In this document: piece after piece, positions 47,901-56,519 of the stretch | Numbering within the stretch: the stretch's first letter is position 1 | Layout of the letters: every line of letters starts with the position of its first letter | NCBI GenBank assembly: GCA_034003325.1 | Contig: JAVEYW010000017.1 | Location: 52,837 to 116,836 of the forward strand | Origin: Desulfobacterales bacterium | GTDB taxonomy: Bacteria; Desulfobacterota; Desulfobacteria; Desulfobacterales; JAFDDL01 | Direction of reading: 5' to 3' | DNA length: 64,000 bases | The notes under the pieces: generated by a model | What the model was told of the DNA's origin: nothing | What the model saw: only the letters and a program-made list of their open reading frames with translations | The model's database searches: none | Program-made: the position numbers and the translations under genes

Positions 47901-48147
47901 TGGTCGCCGAGAGATACAGCATATCATCAAACCCGGTCATTTTCTGCTCGATGATCTGCGTGACGCTGTTTTCAAGCGTTTCCGCAGATGCCCCCGGATA
48001 AAACGCTTCAATGGCGATGGACGGCGGTGCGATCGGAGGATACTGGGAGATGGGCAGGTTATAGATCGCCAGGCCGCCCGCCACCATCATAACAATGGCA
48101 ATCACCCAGGCAAAGACGGGACGATCCAGAAAGAATTTTGATAACAT
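44965..48147 (-). CDS. RND multidrug efflux permease (AcrB/MexB, HAE1 family)
   Basis: A 1060-residue inner-membrane proton-drug antiporter with 12 membrane helices and two large periplasmic loops. The N-terminus FFLDRPVFAWVIAIVMM and the proton-relay Asp pair in GLLVDDAIVVVENVER are diagnostic of HAE1. Length is normal. Substrates cannot be predicted; the family exports drugs, bile salts, dyes or solvents. It lies between adaptor and channel genes in one operon, and a TetR gene is divergent upstream. Confidence 0.94.
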   Translation of the reverse strand: MLSKFFLDRPVFAWVIAIVMMVAGGLAIYNLPISQYPPIAPPSIAIEAFYPGASAETLENSVTQIIEQKMTGFDDMLYLSATSDSSGSARIELTFAPGTDPDLAWAKVQNKLQLAMASLPEVVQRQGVKVSKSTRNFLLVVALISEDGSMDGNDLRDYAQSSLEKVLSRVPGVGEVNTFGSQYAMRVWLNPDNLTDYNVTIEDVVAALRAYNVEISAGQFGGAPAVKGQRLNASIIVQSLLKTPEEFSAIPLRINPDGSVVRIQDVGRTELGTEQYNVEANFNGKPAGGLAIRQAAGANALATADAIRAKIEEMSRYFPPGMKAVYPYDTTPFVSVAIEEVFKTLVEAVFLVFLVMYLFMGNMRATLIPTIAVPVVILGTFAVLGLFGFSINMLTMFAMVLAIGLLVDDAIVVVENVERIMSEEGLSPREATAKSMEQITSALIGIGLVLSAVFGPMAFFPGSTGVIYRQFSVTIIASMLLSVLVALILTPVLCASLLKPVAAGHEPADNAVFFMRPFFRWFDRSFFRSRELYLKLVAHSLQKKLRYLLLFLVIVVAMGYLFKKMPTAYLPEEDQGMLFVQAMLPANSSLEQTRAIMETVKSHFLVDEKEAIQSLMTVAGYSFSGTGQNVGMAFVRLRDWELRQRPDLKVNAVAGRAMGVFSKIRQAMVFAFPPPAVIELGQANGFDFQLLDRGGAGHADLIAARNQLLGIVATDPRVMRVRPNGLEDVPQYRIDVDWDKAGALGVPITAIHNTISAAFGSAYVNDFIQSGRVKRVYVQADAPYRSLPEDLKKLYVRNNAGKMVPFASFASGYWSTGSPRLERFNGFPSINIWGEPASGRSSGEAMDAMEAAVSKLPRTIGFDWTGLSYQERMAGSQAPLLYAFSILVIFLCLAALYEGWPIPISILMTLPLGVIGGVIASTLMGLPNDVYFQIGLLTLLGLATKNAILIVQFARARVDEGMRLIDATLEGAKLRLRPIIMTSLAFGFGVLPLALAGGAGAGAQRAIGIGVVGGVITSTFLVTLFAPLFYVLIYKALGKHRQREREPRTANTLSGNQRHE

Positions 48148-48159
48148 CGCGCGCCTCCG

Positions 48160-49359
48160 TCAGTTCGGTTGAGAAGCTGTCTGAGCCTTGTTCGCCGGGT
48201 TTTTATCATCGCCTTCAAAAGGAACCACCTTTACGGCTGCTCCGGGGCGCACCTTCTGAATCCCCTCAACGATGACCCGATCCCCTTGCGCCAGGCCGGA
48301 TGAGATGAGCCATTTATCGCGAACAGCCCGGTCGATCGTCAGCATGCGCTGCTGGACCGTGTCCTTGTCATCCACGATCAGGGCTGTCGGATTGCCCTTG
48401 GGATCACGGGAAACCGCTTGCTGAGGGATGACGATCGCCTGCTCATGGACGCCTTCTTTCATCACCGCCCGAACGAACATGCCGGGCAGCAAAAAGTTGT
48501 CGGGATTGGGAACGACAACCCTCAGAACGACGGAGCTGGTGGTCGGATCCACGGTGACATCTTGAAACTGAAGGGACCCCTCCATCGGGTAAGCCATGCC
48601 ATCTTCCATGATGAGGGTGACCTTGTTCTGATTTCCTCCGTTTTGGTTGACGCGACCGTCTTCCAGGCGCCGCTTCAGGCGCAGCAGGTCGCCGGTCGAC
48701 TGGGGGACATCCACATATAGGGGGTCCAGTTGTTGAATGGTTGCCAGCGCTACGGGTTGGTAGGCAGTTACGATAGCCCCTTCCGTCACGTTGCTTCTGC
48801 CGATGCGGCCGGAAATGGGGGCGAGAATGCGGGTGTAATCTAAATTGATGCGGGCCGTTTCCACATTGGCTTTCCAATACTGAATATCGGCTTCGATCTG
48901 TCCCAGGGCAGCAGCCGCATCGTCGTAATCCTGCCGGCTGACGGCTTTTTCGGCAAGCAATTCTTTGTAGCGCGCGGCCCTTGACAGAGCCGCCGGCAGA
49001 TTCGCCTCGGACCTGCCGAGAGCGGCTTTTGCATTGTTGAGAGCGGCTTGAAAAGATGCCGGATCAATCTGGTAAAGGACATCGCCTGTCTTTACATCAG
49101 CGCCTTCCGTAAACATTCGCTTTTGAATCAGGCCGGCAACCTGGGGTCTTATTTCCGCAATCCGATAGGCCGATGTCCGGCCGGGCAATTCAATGGTCAG
49201 CAAGATCTTCTGCGGCTGAACCGTCAGGGCGACGACTTCCGGAATGGGCGGCGGCGCTGATGCCTGCTGCTGGCGCTGGCAACTTGGCATGCACAGGCTG
49301 AATAACGGGACAGCTGCCAATAATATCATGGTTAAAGTCATTTGACTTTGCGGTCGCAT
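48160..49359 (-). CDS. RND efflux periplasmic adaptor (AcrA/MexA family)
   Basis: A 399-residue membrane fusion protein joining pump and outer-membrane channel. Signal peptide with a possible lipobox near LCMPSC. Barrel-sandwich lipoyl halves (AEIRPQVAGLIQKRMFTEG and ILAPISGRIGRSNVTEGA) flank a coiled-coil hairpin, and a beta-barrel domain follows. It is the first gene of the operon, 12 bp before the pump, and is probably repressed by the divergent TetR protein. Confidence 0.92.
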   Translation of the reverse strand: MRPQSQMTLTMILLAAVPLFSLCMPSCQRQQQASAPPPIPEVVALTVQPQKILLTIELPGRTSAYRIAEIRPQVAGLIQKRMFTEGADVKTGDVLYQIDPASFQAALNNAKAALGRSEANLPAALSRAARYKELLAEKAVSRQDYDDAAAALGQIEADIQYWKANVETARINLDYTRILAPISGRIGRSNVTEGAIVTAYQPVALATIQQLDPLYVDVPQSTGDLLRLKRRLEDGRVNQNGGNQNKVTLIMEDGMAYPMEGSLQFQDVTVDPTTSSVVLRVVVPNPDNFLLPGMFVRAVMKEGVHEQAIVIPQQAVSRDPKGNPTALIVDDKDTVQQRMLTIDRAVRDKWLISSGLAQGDRVIVEGIQKVRPGAAVKVVPFEGDDKNPANKAQTASQPN

Positions 49360-49528
49360 GGGTGTTTTCTCCCTCCGGATTGGGGTGCCTTGGTGGCTTG
49401 TGCTGTAATAAATTTAAAATAATCCAATTACATTAAACTAAATTGCTATTTAAGAAAAATTAAGCTAACATGCACTCAAAAATATTTCAACGATTAATTT
49501 TTCCGGATAAGTGTTCAGGAATGATCCC

Positions 49529-50182
49529 ATGACCAAACGAGAAGACGGCAAAGAAACCCGCCGAAGGCTATTGAACGCAGCCTGCGAAGTGTTCGCCCAA
49601 AAAGGCTATCGGGATGCCATGGTGGCGGAAATTTGCCAACGGGCAGGCGCAAACGTGGCCGCTGTGAATTATTATTTCAAAGATAAAAAAAATTTATACA
49701 GAAGCGTCTGGCAACACGCGCTTGAAAATTTTGAAGAATTGGCTTTTGCTGAAATTGCCGACTACTCCCCACAAGACCGCTTGCGGGCCTATATTCAAAC
49801 CCTTGTTCAGAATTTTACCGCAAGGGGTGATATGGGCCGCTTCGGCCGTCTCTATCTGATGGAGATGGTCAACCCTACCGGGCTGATTCAGAATGCCTGG
49901 CACGATACCATCGAGCCGATCAGGCGAAAGCTGCACCAGACTATTCGCGACATTATCGGCCCGGAAGCGGAGGAAATAAGCATACGGTTTTGCGAACTGA
50001 GCATTGTCAACCAGTGCCGAATGTTCGTAACCATCAAACACAGCGATCTTGAATATATGATAGGCAAGCCGCTTAGCCCGGAATTGATCAAACAGCTGGC
50101 CGCGCATATCGCTGATTTTTCCCTGGCGGGGATCAGTGCGATTGGACGCAACTTGGGTGGCTTAAACACCCAAAAAACGTAG
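49529..50182 (+). CDS. TetR/AcrR-family repressor
   Basis: A 217-residue regulator with an N-terminal helix-turn-helix (TRRRLLNAACEVFAQKGY, then VAEICQRAGANVAAVNYYF) and a C-terminal ligand-binding domain of the CerR/DUF1956-like type. It is divergent from the RND operon with a 169-bp AT-rich gap, the usual layout for a local efflux repressor. The ATG at 49529 has AGGA upstream; a GTG at 49511 is in frame but less likely. No clear palindromic operator was found in the gap by eye. Confidence 0.88.
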   Translation: MTKREDGKETRRRLLNAACEVFAQKGYRDAMVAEICQRAGANVAAVNYYFKDKKNLYRSVWQHALENFEELAFAEIADYSPQDRLRAYIQTLVQNFTARGDMGRFGRLYLMEMVNPTGLIQNAWHDTIEPIRRKLHQTIRDIIGPEAEEISIRFCELSIVNQCRMFVTIKHSDLEYMIGKPLSPELIKQLAAHIADFSLAGISAIGRNLGGLNTQKT

Positions 50183-50260
50183 TCTGGTGAGGGCGTTCCC
50201 GGCATGGGCCGGCCCGAAGTTTCCGATTCTGTTTGTCAGACAGAATAAGGCGGTGGATTC

Positions 50261-51850
50261 ATGAAACCCAACCATCAGCAACAACTCTTTGATGCCATGA
50301 AACAACCCGAATTTTATCCGCATTCTGCAGCCAGTATCGAATCTCGGGAAACCCATATTTCCATGGTGTTTTTGACCGGCCGCGTTGCCTATAAAATCAA
50401 GAAATCCGTGAATTTGGAATTTCTTGATTTTACGACCTTGGAAAAAAGACGACATTTTTGCCGCCGGGAGGTTGTTTTGAACCGCCGATTATCGGAAGAC
50501 ATTTATCTTTCCGTGGTGAAAATTTACTGGGACGGGGAACGATACGCCCTGAAAGGCCCGGGATCTGTGGTCGAATATGCCGTAAAAATGCGTCAACTTT
50601 CCGAGAAACAATCGATGACGGCCATGCTTGCAGCGCATACCTTCACATTTGAAAACACCGAGCGCCTTGCGCAACATCTGGCCGATTTTTATCGAAACGC
50701 AAAAACCGGTGGCGCTATCAATGCCCTGGGCTCATGGCGAACAGTGTGGCAAAATTGCGAAGAAAATTTCAAGCAAATCAAGGAATTTCCCGCTGATTTT
50801 TTTGATTCGCAGATGATGTCCATCGTTCGAGGGGCGACCCGTGCTTTTTTGAAGCGAAAACGGCGGCTGTTTGAACGGCGGGTCAAAGACGGCAAGATTC
50901 GGGACTGCCACGGAGACCTGAAAACCGATCATGTTTACGATACCGGTGAAATTCAGATTATCGACTGCATTGAGTTTAATCAGCGGTTCCGCTATGCGGA
51001 CATTGCCGCGGATATCGCCTTTCTTGCCATGGATCTTGATGCCCTCGGCCACGCAGCGCTTTCACGGGCTTTTCTGAAGGAAATCGTTCGACAGACAGCC
51101 GACACAAATTTATATGGGTTAATTGATTTTTATAAATGTTATCGGGCCATCGTGCGCGCCAAAACCACTGCTTTTCGCATGAAAGAAATTCCGGCGGATA
51201 CCCCTGAAAAAAAGGCGCTTCGAAAGCAAATCGACCGGTTCATGCTTCTTGCCTATGAGTATGCCCGATGTTTCACCCGCCCCACCTTGTGGATCATTCA
51301 CGGTCTTCCCGCTTCCGGTAAGAGTACGGTGGCGAAGGGACTTTCAGCCGCGCTGGATATTGCGGTTTTCAACTCCGATGTCGTTCGCAAGGAATTGTTC
51401 GGGATAGACATGCTGACGCCCCGGGTTGTCTCATACGGGACGGACATCTATTCCAAGGAAGCGACCGCATTGACCTACGGGCAATTGCTGCTCAAGGCGC
51501 AGGAAGAAATAATGAATGGCCGGTCGGTCATTCTCGATGCGACCTTCGGTACGCGCCATCAAAGAAAAGAAGCAAGCCGTCTGGCCGAGGATGAAGATGC
51601 CAATATTCATTTTATCGAGTGTGTCGCACCGGAAAGGATACTGCGCCGGCGACTTTCCGCGAGAAAAACGGGTAGCTCCGTATCAGATGCGCGCCTGGCG
51701 CATTTTGAGCAAATCAAGAAGCGGTATGAACGGGTAGACCGGTTGAATGAGGCGTCATCTTTTCGAATCAACACGAATCAGCCGGTGTCGGAAAGCCTTG
51801 GACGGATCCTTTCTCGCGCGCATTCACAGCGATTCGGTCGAAAGGGATAA
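50261..51850 (+). CDS. Phosphotransferase-like / P-loop kinase fusion
   Basis: A 529-residue protein of two parts. Residues 1-330 resemble aminoglycoside phosphotransferase-like kinases, with the catalytic-loop-like DCHGDLKTDHVY and the metal motif IIDCIEFN. Residues 340-515 form a separate P-loop kinase domain with Walker A HGLPASGKST at about 347 and FNSDVVRKELFG. This bifunctional arrangement is known as a conserved bacterial family of uncertain substrate; antibiotic resistance should not be assumed. It follows the TetR gene by 78 bp on the same strand. Confidence 0.85.
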   Translation: MKPNHQQQLFDAMKQPEFYPHSAASIESRETHISMVFLTGRVAYKIKKSVNLEFLDFTTLEKRRHFCRREVVLNRRLSEDIYLSVVKIYWDGERYALKGPGSVVEYAVKMRQLSEKQSMTAMLAAHTFTFENTERLAQHLADFYRNAKTGGAINALGSWRTVWQNCEENFKQIKEFPADFFDSQMMSIVRGATRAFLKRKRRLFERRVKDGKIRDCHGDLKTDHVYDTGEIQIIDCIEFNQRFRYADIAADIAFLAMDLDALGHAALSRAFLKEIVRQTADTNLYGLIDFYKCYRAIVRAKTTAFRMKEIPADTPEKKALRKQIDRFMLLAYEYARCFTRPTLWIIHGLPASGKSTVAKGLSAALDIAVFNSDVVRKELFGIDMLTPRVVSYGTDIYSKEATALTYGQLLLKAQEEIMNGRSVILDATFGTRHQRKEASRLAEDEDANIHFIECVAPERILRRRLSARKTGSSVSDARLAHFEQIKKRYERVDRLNEASSFRINTNQPVSESLGRILSRAHSQRFGRKG

Positions 51851-51885
51851 AAAAACTCAAACCTTTTAAATGCGGGAGAATAGAG

Positions 51886-52872
51886 ATGTTAACCACCAGA
51901 ATTACGGAGATGTTCGGTATTGAACGGCCGATCATTCAGGGCGGCATGATGTGGGTCGCCAGAGCGGAACTCACCGCGGCGGTGGCCAACGCGGGCGGAA
52001 TGGGGTTTATGACGGCCCTTACCTTTCCAGACGCGGAATCCCTGCGGGCCGAAATAAAAAAGTGCCGGAAAATGACGAATAAGCCCTTTGGCGTCAATTT
52101 TACCTTTCTGCCGACCTTGCGCGCTCCGGATTATCCGTCTTACATGAATGTTTGCATTGAAGAGAATATTCGCTTCATTGAAACGGCCGGCCGGAATCCA
52201 GAGCCTTACATGGCGAAACTAAAAGCCGCGGGCATCAAAGTTGTTCACAAGTGTACCTCGGTTCGTCACGCCATCAAGGCGGAGAAAATAGGATGCGATG
52301 TGGTCAGTATCGACGGGTTTGAGGCCGCGGGACATCCTGGAGAAGATGATGTGACGTCCCTGATACTCATTCCGTTGACAAGGGATGCGATTCAAATTCC
52401 CATTATCGCCTCCGGGGGATTTTGCGATGGACGCGGTCTTGTCGCGGCGCTTGCGCTTGGGGCCGATGGCATGAATATGGGGACGCGGTTTGTCGCCACC
52501 CGGGAAGCACCCGTGCACGATGGCGTGAAGCTGGCCTTGGTCAGACATGATGAGCGGGATACACGCCTGATTATGCGTAGCCTGCGAAATTCGGAGCGGG
52601 TTCTTCACAATCAGGTGGTGGACAAGGTGCTTGAAATCGAAAGCAGAGGAAATGCCAGGATTGAAGATATCGCACCGTATGTGTCGGGGCTTGTCGGAAA
52701 AAAGATGCTGGAAGACGGAGACGTGAGCAAAGGCGTTCTTGCCGCCGGACAAAGCATGGGACTTGTTCGCGATATTCCCAGTTGCCGGGAACTGATGGAT
52801 CGCATCATGGCGGATGCGGCAGCGATCATACGAAAAAAATTCAACCAGGTTATGTCACCTCCCGTTTCATAG
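51886..52872 (+). CDS. Nitronate monooxygenase-like flavoprotein
   Basis: A 328-residue TIM-barrel FMN enzyme of the nitronate monooxygenase / 2-nitropropane dioxygenase family. PIIQGGMMWVARAELTAAVANAGG at the N-terminus (positions about 15-38), the FMN-phosphate region IIASGGFCDGRGLVAALALGA and MGTRFVATREA are typical. In anaerobes these enzymes may instead act as FabK-like enoyl reductases or detoxify nitro compounds, so the substrate is open. AGGGAG-like sequence precedes the ATG. Confidence 0.85.
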   Translation: MLTTRITEMFGIERPIIQGGMMWVARAELTAAVANAGGMGFMTALTFPDAESLRAEIKKCRKMTNKPFGVNFTFLPTLRAPDYPSYMNVCIEENIRFIETAGRNPEPYMAKLKAAGIKVVHKCTSVRHAIKAEKIGCDVVSIDGFEAAGHPGEDDVTSLILIPLTRDAIQIPIIASGGFCDGRGLVAALALGADGMNMGTRFVATREAPVHDGVKLALVRHDERDTRLIMRSLRNSERVLHNQVVDKVLEIESRGNARIEDIAPYVSGLVGKKMLEDGDVSKGVLAAGQSMGLVRDIPSCRELMDRIMADAAAIIRKKFNQVMSPPVS

Positions 52873-53253
52873 CGCCTAACATCTCGCATCGCGGCGGCTC
52901 ATGAGCGTATAAGACAAAAAAGGACAGGACCATTACCCCAACCATTACACCCATAGGCCCGCCACACCGAATAGGTCGTTCGGTTTTTGTCAACATCGGC
53001 GTTTAAAAATTACAGTGTCAATGCAACGGGTTATCCAGCGCTATAGGCACAAGTGCCTATAGCGCATAGGTACATATGCCCATGCTTTTTTAATCGTAAA
53101 ACAAACAAAACCAGTTAGTTATATACATATTTGGCTTGACAACACCTGCCATTTAATCGAGGATAATTTTCCTGCGATCCGTGAGGAGGTTACTGTTCCG
53201 CCCAGATTGTTCGCAATTGATCAAGCTATAATTGTGCTGAAAGCCGAGGAGAA
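52873..53253. other. Intergenic region with strong inverted repeat
   Basis: 381 bp between the nitronate monooxygenase-like gene and the PAS-LuxR gene. It contains the palindrome at 53038-53065 and TTGACA at 53136 with GATAAT at 53162 (20-bp spacing, poor). No gene was found. Confidence 0.5.
53038..53065. promoter_or_regulatory. Perfect 13-bp inverted repeat, candidate operator
   Basis: GCGCTATAGGCAC and GTGCCTATAGCGC with a 2-nt AA centre. A second, imperfect palindrome (CATAGGTACATATGCCCATG) follows at once. It lies about 190 bp before a PAS-LuxR gene. A DNA operator is more likely than a terminator because the loop is too short and no T run follows. Confidence 0.5.
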
Positions 53254-54795
53254 ATGCCAGTGAAACCAGATTCCGTTGCAGCGCTTGCGCTTTCGGAAAA
53301 AGTTAAAGAACTTCAAGCGGAAGATCAAAAGCCGAGCCTTGTGGTGCCGGCGAAAAAGCTTGCGATCAAAAGCCTTGAGGCGGTTTTCCATATCGCACCG
53401 GATATCGCGCTGCAATATATTGATCAGGATGGGACCGTGTTCAAATGGAACCGAACTTCGGAGCGGCTGTACGGCTATTCTGAAAACGAAGTCGTGGGCC
53501 GACACATTCAAGAGGTGTTGCTGCCCGAACCGGCCGCGCAAGAATTCACGGCCCTGTTGAATAAAGTGTGGAAAACTGGAAAGCCGATGTCGCCGATCGG
53601 GTGGCATATTCGCAGCGCCGGAGGAGACATTCTTCATGTTCGGGCCAGCGCGGTGCCGGTTCTGGAGCAAAATAAGCCGATCGCCCTTTGCTGTATGCAA
53701 GTGGACGCAACGGATACAAAGCGCGGTGAAGACCTGTTGATGCAATTAAATCGCAATATTGAAAAACAGGTTGCGCAAAGGACCGCCGAGCTTCAGCATT
53801 TGAACCAGACCCTGCAAACTGAAATCGCGGAGCGCGCGCGCATGCAAGACGCCCTTTTAGAAAGTGAGCGGCGCTTTAGAATTTTTGCCGACTACAACTA
53901 TGCATGGGAATATTGGGTAGGCCCGGATCTTAATATGGTGTATGTCTCTCCGTCCTGTGAGCGCATCACCGGATATCGCGCCGGTGAATTTATGGAAAAT
54001 AGAAAATTGCTTTTCTTGTTGGTGCATCCGGAAGATCAACCCAAGTTTAATTGCCTGAAGAGTGAAACCGCCTGCATGAAAAGCAAAAATCAATTTGATT
54101 TCAGAATCATGACGCGAAGCGGCCGATTGCGCTGGATATCACATATCTGCCAACCCGTTTTTAGCGAAACGGGGGAGTTTTTGGGCCGGCGCGCGAGCAA
54201 TCGGGATATTACGGATCAACGATGGGCGGAGGCCGAGCTGCGGGCAACGCGCAAAGAATTGGAGCATCGGGTTGAGGAGCGAACCGAGTCCTTGCGCAAA
54301 ACCAACACCGAGCTGGATTACAAGCAGCGGGAATTGTTGCAACAGCAAGCAGCCACGGAAAAGCTCAATCAGGAGCTGCTTGAAACGAATAAGGCGGTTT
54401 CCATTCTGGCCAAAAACATCGAGAAAACGAAAAAGGAAAATGAGAAAAAGATTGCGGCGATTATCTCCGCTAAAATCATGCCGATCATCAATCAGTTGAG
54501 AAAAGATGCGCGCATGGAAAAAGGACGGCCGGATCTGGATGTAATCACCGCCTATCTCAATGAGTTAACCTCCCACCTGGATGACGCCACAACCACTATC
54601 ATGGCCCTGAGCGCCATGGAGGCCAATGTTGCCACGCTGATCGGCAACGGCCTTTCCACCAACGAAATAGCGGCCCGGTTAAACATTTCCATTTTGACGG
54701 TAAAAACGCATCGGAAAAATATTCGCAAAAAACTCCATATTCAAAACACGGATGAAAACCTCGCCAATTATCTCAAGTCAAGAATGAGAAGATAG
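53254..54795 (+). CDS. PAS-coiled-coil-LuxR transcription regulator
   Basis: A 513-residue soluble regulator. Two PAS domains (about 45-160 and 205-330) are each followed by coiled coils (EKQVAQRTAELQHLNQ and RVEERTESLRKTNTEL). A C-terminal LuxR-type helix-turn-helix follows (about 445-505: IGNGLSTNEIAARLNISILTVKTHRKNIRKKL). This PAS-PAS-LuxR layout is frequent in Desulfobacterota; ligand and targets are unknown. GAGGAG lies 6 nt before the ATG. Autoregulation through the palindrome at 53038-53065 is a guess. Confidence 0.88.
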   Translation: MPVKPDSVAALALSEKVKELQAEDQKPSLVVPAKKLAIKSLEAVFHIAPDIALQYIDQDGTVFKWNRTSERLYGYSENEVVGRHIQEVLLPEPAAQEFTALLNKVWKTGKPMSPIGWHIRSAGGDILHVRASAVPVLEQNKPIALCCMQVDATDTKRGEDLLMQLNRNIEKQVAQRTAELQHLNQTLQTEIAERARMQDALLESERRFRIFADYNYAWEYWVGPDLNMVYVSPSCERITGYRAGEFMENRKLLFLLVHPEDQPKFNCLKSETACMKSKNQFDFRIMTRSGRLRWISHICQPVFSETGEFLGRRASNRDITDQRWAEAELRATRKELEHRVEERTESLRKTNTELDYKQRELLQQQAATEKLNQELLETNKAVSILAKNIEKTKKENEKKIAAIISAKIMPIINQLRKDARMEKGRPDLDVITAYLNELTSHLDDATTTIMALSAMEANVATLIGNGLSTNEIAARLNISILTVKTHRKNIRKKLHIQNTDENLANYLKSRMRR

Positions 54796-55338
54796 CGCCG
54801 AGCCATGGCCTCCGGTCTGAAACCGGTAGCAAACCATGTCAAAGAATTTGAACGCGTGCCGGGGCGCCGAAGCATCCGGTGGCCGGCGCTACTGCCGCCC
54901 TTGATGAACTCTTTGCTGAAATTTGAGCGAGCAGCAATCGGATATAACGACAGCAGTATATATATAACGATCTTAATTTAAAGTGATTAAAAAAATTAGA
55001 GGTATATAAAATACCCACTTCATACCCCCTATAATTCCTCCTTGACGATTTTCCACCTTGAGAGTAGCTGATACCGACGCCGGTCATATCATGACACGTC
55101 ACAACATCAATCACCGCGCATCAATTTTAAGAAAAACCGTTTTACTGATCGTGCATTGCGGCAAAGTCCATTCGAAACGTCGGGTGCTCTTTACAAGCAG
55201 CCGGTCTTATGTAACCGACCGGGCGGAGCTGTCGCTTTATAAGCCTGTCATACTCATCGAAAGCACCAGTTAAAGCGCTCTTAGCCGCTGTAAGAAATCG
55301 AGCCGCAAGCAGTCCGGCGCTGAAGGGGGGGCATCAAT
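54796..55338. other. Intergenic region, nothing recognised
   Basis: 543 bp, AT-rich around 54950-55030. Short frames exist on both strands (for example 55058-55273) but have no ribosome site or protein-like composition. No tRNA, repeat or clear promoter was seen. Confidence 0.5.
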
Positions 55339-55752
55339 TTGTCTGCAACGGGAAACAATCAGCGGAAATCCACCCGGTTCAAACCGAGAAAACGAACCTT
55401 CGCCGCCCTTGACAGAAAGCTGAATCAGGTCGGTAGAATCGTTGACATCAGCCTTGGCGGTCTTTCCTTCGAGTTTATCGGCGAGGAGGAGCCATCGGAT
55501 GCGGGGATTCATCATGTCGACATCTTCACGCTGGATGAAAGCCTTGGCCTTCCGGGGCTCCCTTGCAAGCTTATCCATCAATCGACCGCGACACTTCCGG
55601 GCGTGAAAGGGGGCGACACCGAGAATCTCCGGATACGAAAATGCGGGGTTAGGTTCAGTGGCCTTCAGACGGAACACTGGCGCCGTCTCGCTGATTTTCT
55701 GGATGCCTGCGCATTTGCGGAGGCTTCGGATATAGCCCATAGCCCAGGGTGA
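55339..55752 (+). CDS. PilZ-domain protein
   Basis: 137 residues. An arginine cluster RKSTRFKPRKR near the N-terminus and DISLGGLSFEF about 28 residues later fit the RxxxR and (D/N)xSxxG cyclic-di-GMP-binding motifs of PilZ domains. The TTG start has a G-rich site 7 nt upstream. It stands alone, just before the mosaic region, and could report c-di-GMP to an unknown partner. Confidence 0.75.
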   Translation: MSATGNNQRKSTRFKPRKRTFAALDRKLNQVGRIVDISLGGLSFEFIGEEEPSDAGIHHVDIFTLDESLGLPGLPCKLIHQSTATLPGVKGGDTENLRIRKCGVRFSGLQTEHWRRLADFLDACAFAEASDIAHSPG

Positions 55753-55910
55753 ATTTATTCAACAAACCGGCTACCACCCACCGGTGCTTTTGGCATCGAA
55801 TTAAATCGATAAAAATGGAATCAAATTTGGCTGGCGATACCAAATGCCAATTTTTCCTTGGCAGCGCGATGAACCACAGTGAAGATGAGGCATATATAAT
55901 GGAGGTTCAC

Positions 55911-56039
55911 ATGCTTACACAAACATTAAACATCAATGAGGTTAAGGCTCAGCTTTCACAATTGATTGAGGATGTTGCTGCGGGTACTGAGGTAATTATC
56001 GCCAAGGCTGGGAAGCCAAGCCCGGCAGATCATACTTGA
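55911..56039 (+). pseudogene. Truncated Phd/YefM-family antitoxin
   Basis: It starts well, with GGAGG 5 nt upstream and MLTQTLNINEVKAQLSQLIE, the classic Phd/YefM N-terminus. After VIIAKAGKP the frame runs into a stop at 42 residues, about half the normal length. The following bases belong to a PIN toxin fragment in another frame, so an internal deletion removed the antitoxin C-terminus and the toxin N-terminus. Confidence 0.8.
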
Positions 56040-56328
56040 CGCCGGCAAAGTTTTTGTTTCAGCGGCCTCGGTTTGGGAGATTGCAATCAAGGCAAAAATA
56101 GGCAAGTTGGAAGGCGAACCGAAAGAATTTGTGACTGCAATAGCGAAAAGTGGGCTCAGTGAGCTTTCGGTCTCAGCCCATCATGCGGCGAGTGTGCATG
56201 AATTACCTCTTTATCACCGTGACCCGTTCGATCGGATGCTAATAGCCCCGGCACTTTCCGAGCCCCTTCGACTTCTGACTACGGACAGGATGCTTGGGCG
56301 CTACTCCGATCTGGTGATCATAGTATAA
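56030..56328 (+). pseudogene. N-terminally deleted PIN-domain (VapC) toxin
   Basis: The frame read from 56030 gives ILDAGKVFVSAASVWEIAIK, where the WEIAIK stretch carries the conserved PIN glutamate, then HRDPFDRMLIA and LLTTDRMLGRYSD with the C-terminal acidic residues. The first roughly 30 residues, with the first catalytic Asp, are missing. It pairs with the truncated antitoxin before it and is very probably non-functional. Confidence 0.8.
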
Positions 56329-56401
56329 CCCATAGCCCGTTTGTTTGACATAAAGCGGAGCTTGATATATTTTCCAGACAGGCATTAAATGCGAGATGGA
56401 T

Positions 56402-56519
56402 ATGGATTCTCCGCTTACCGGACAACAAATTATAATTCAGTTGAGAGCAGAAAAAGAATATTTGAATAAAGCCTTTGGCGTGGTGGAAATTGGGTTGTTC
56501 GGTTCTTTTGCCGGCGGCC
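56402..56519 (+). pseudogene. Nucleotidyltransferase (MNT-type) N-terminal fragment
   Basis: It encodes LRAEKEYLNKAFGVVEIGLFGSFA, the helix and GLFGSFA(R/G) start of minimal nucleotidyltransferases of toxin-antitoxin type. The frame then passes without a break into unrelated sequence, so only the first 40 codons remain and the metal-binding DxD is lost. Confidence 0.65.

Noticed and set aside
55058..55273. 71-codon plus-strand frame
   Set aside because: No good ribosome site or family likeness; composition resembles non-coding DNA.
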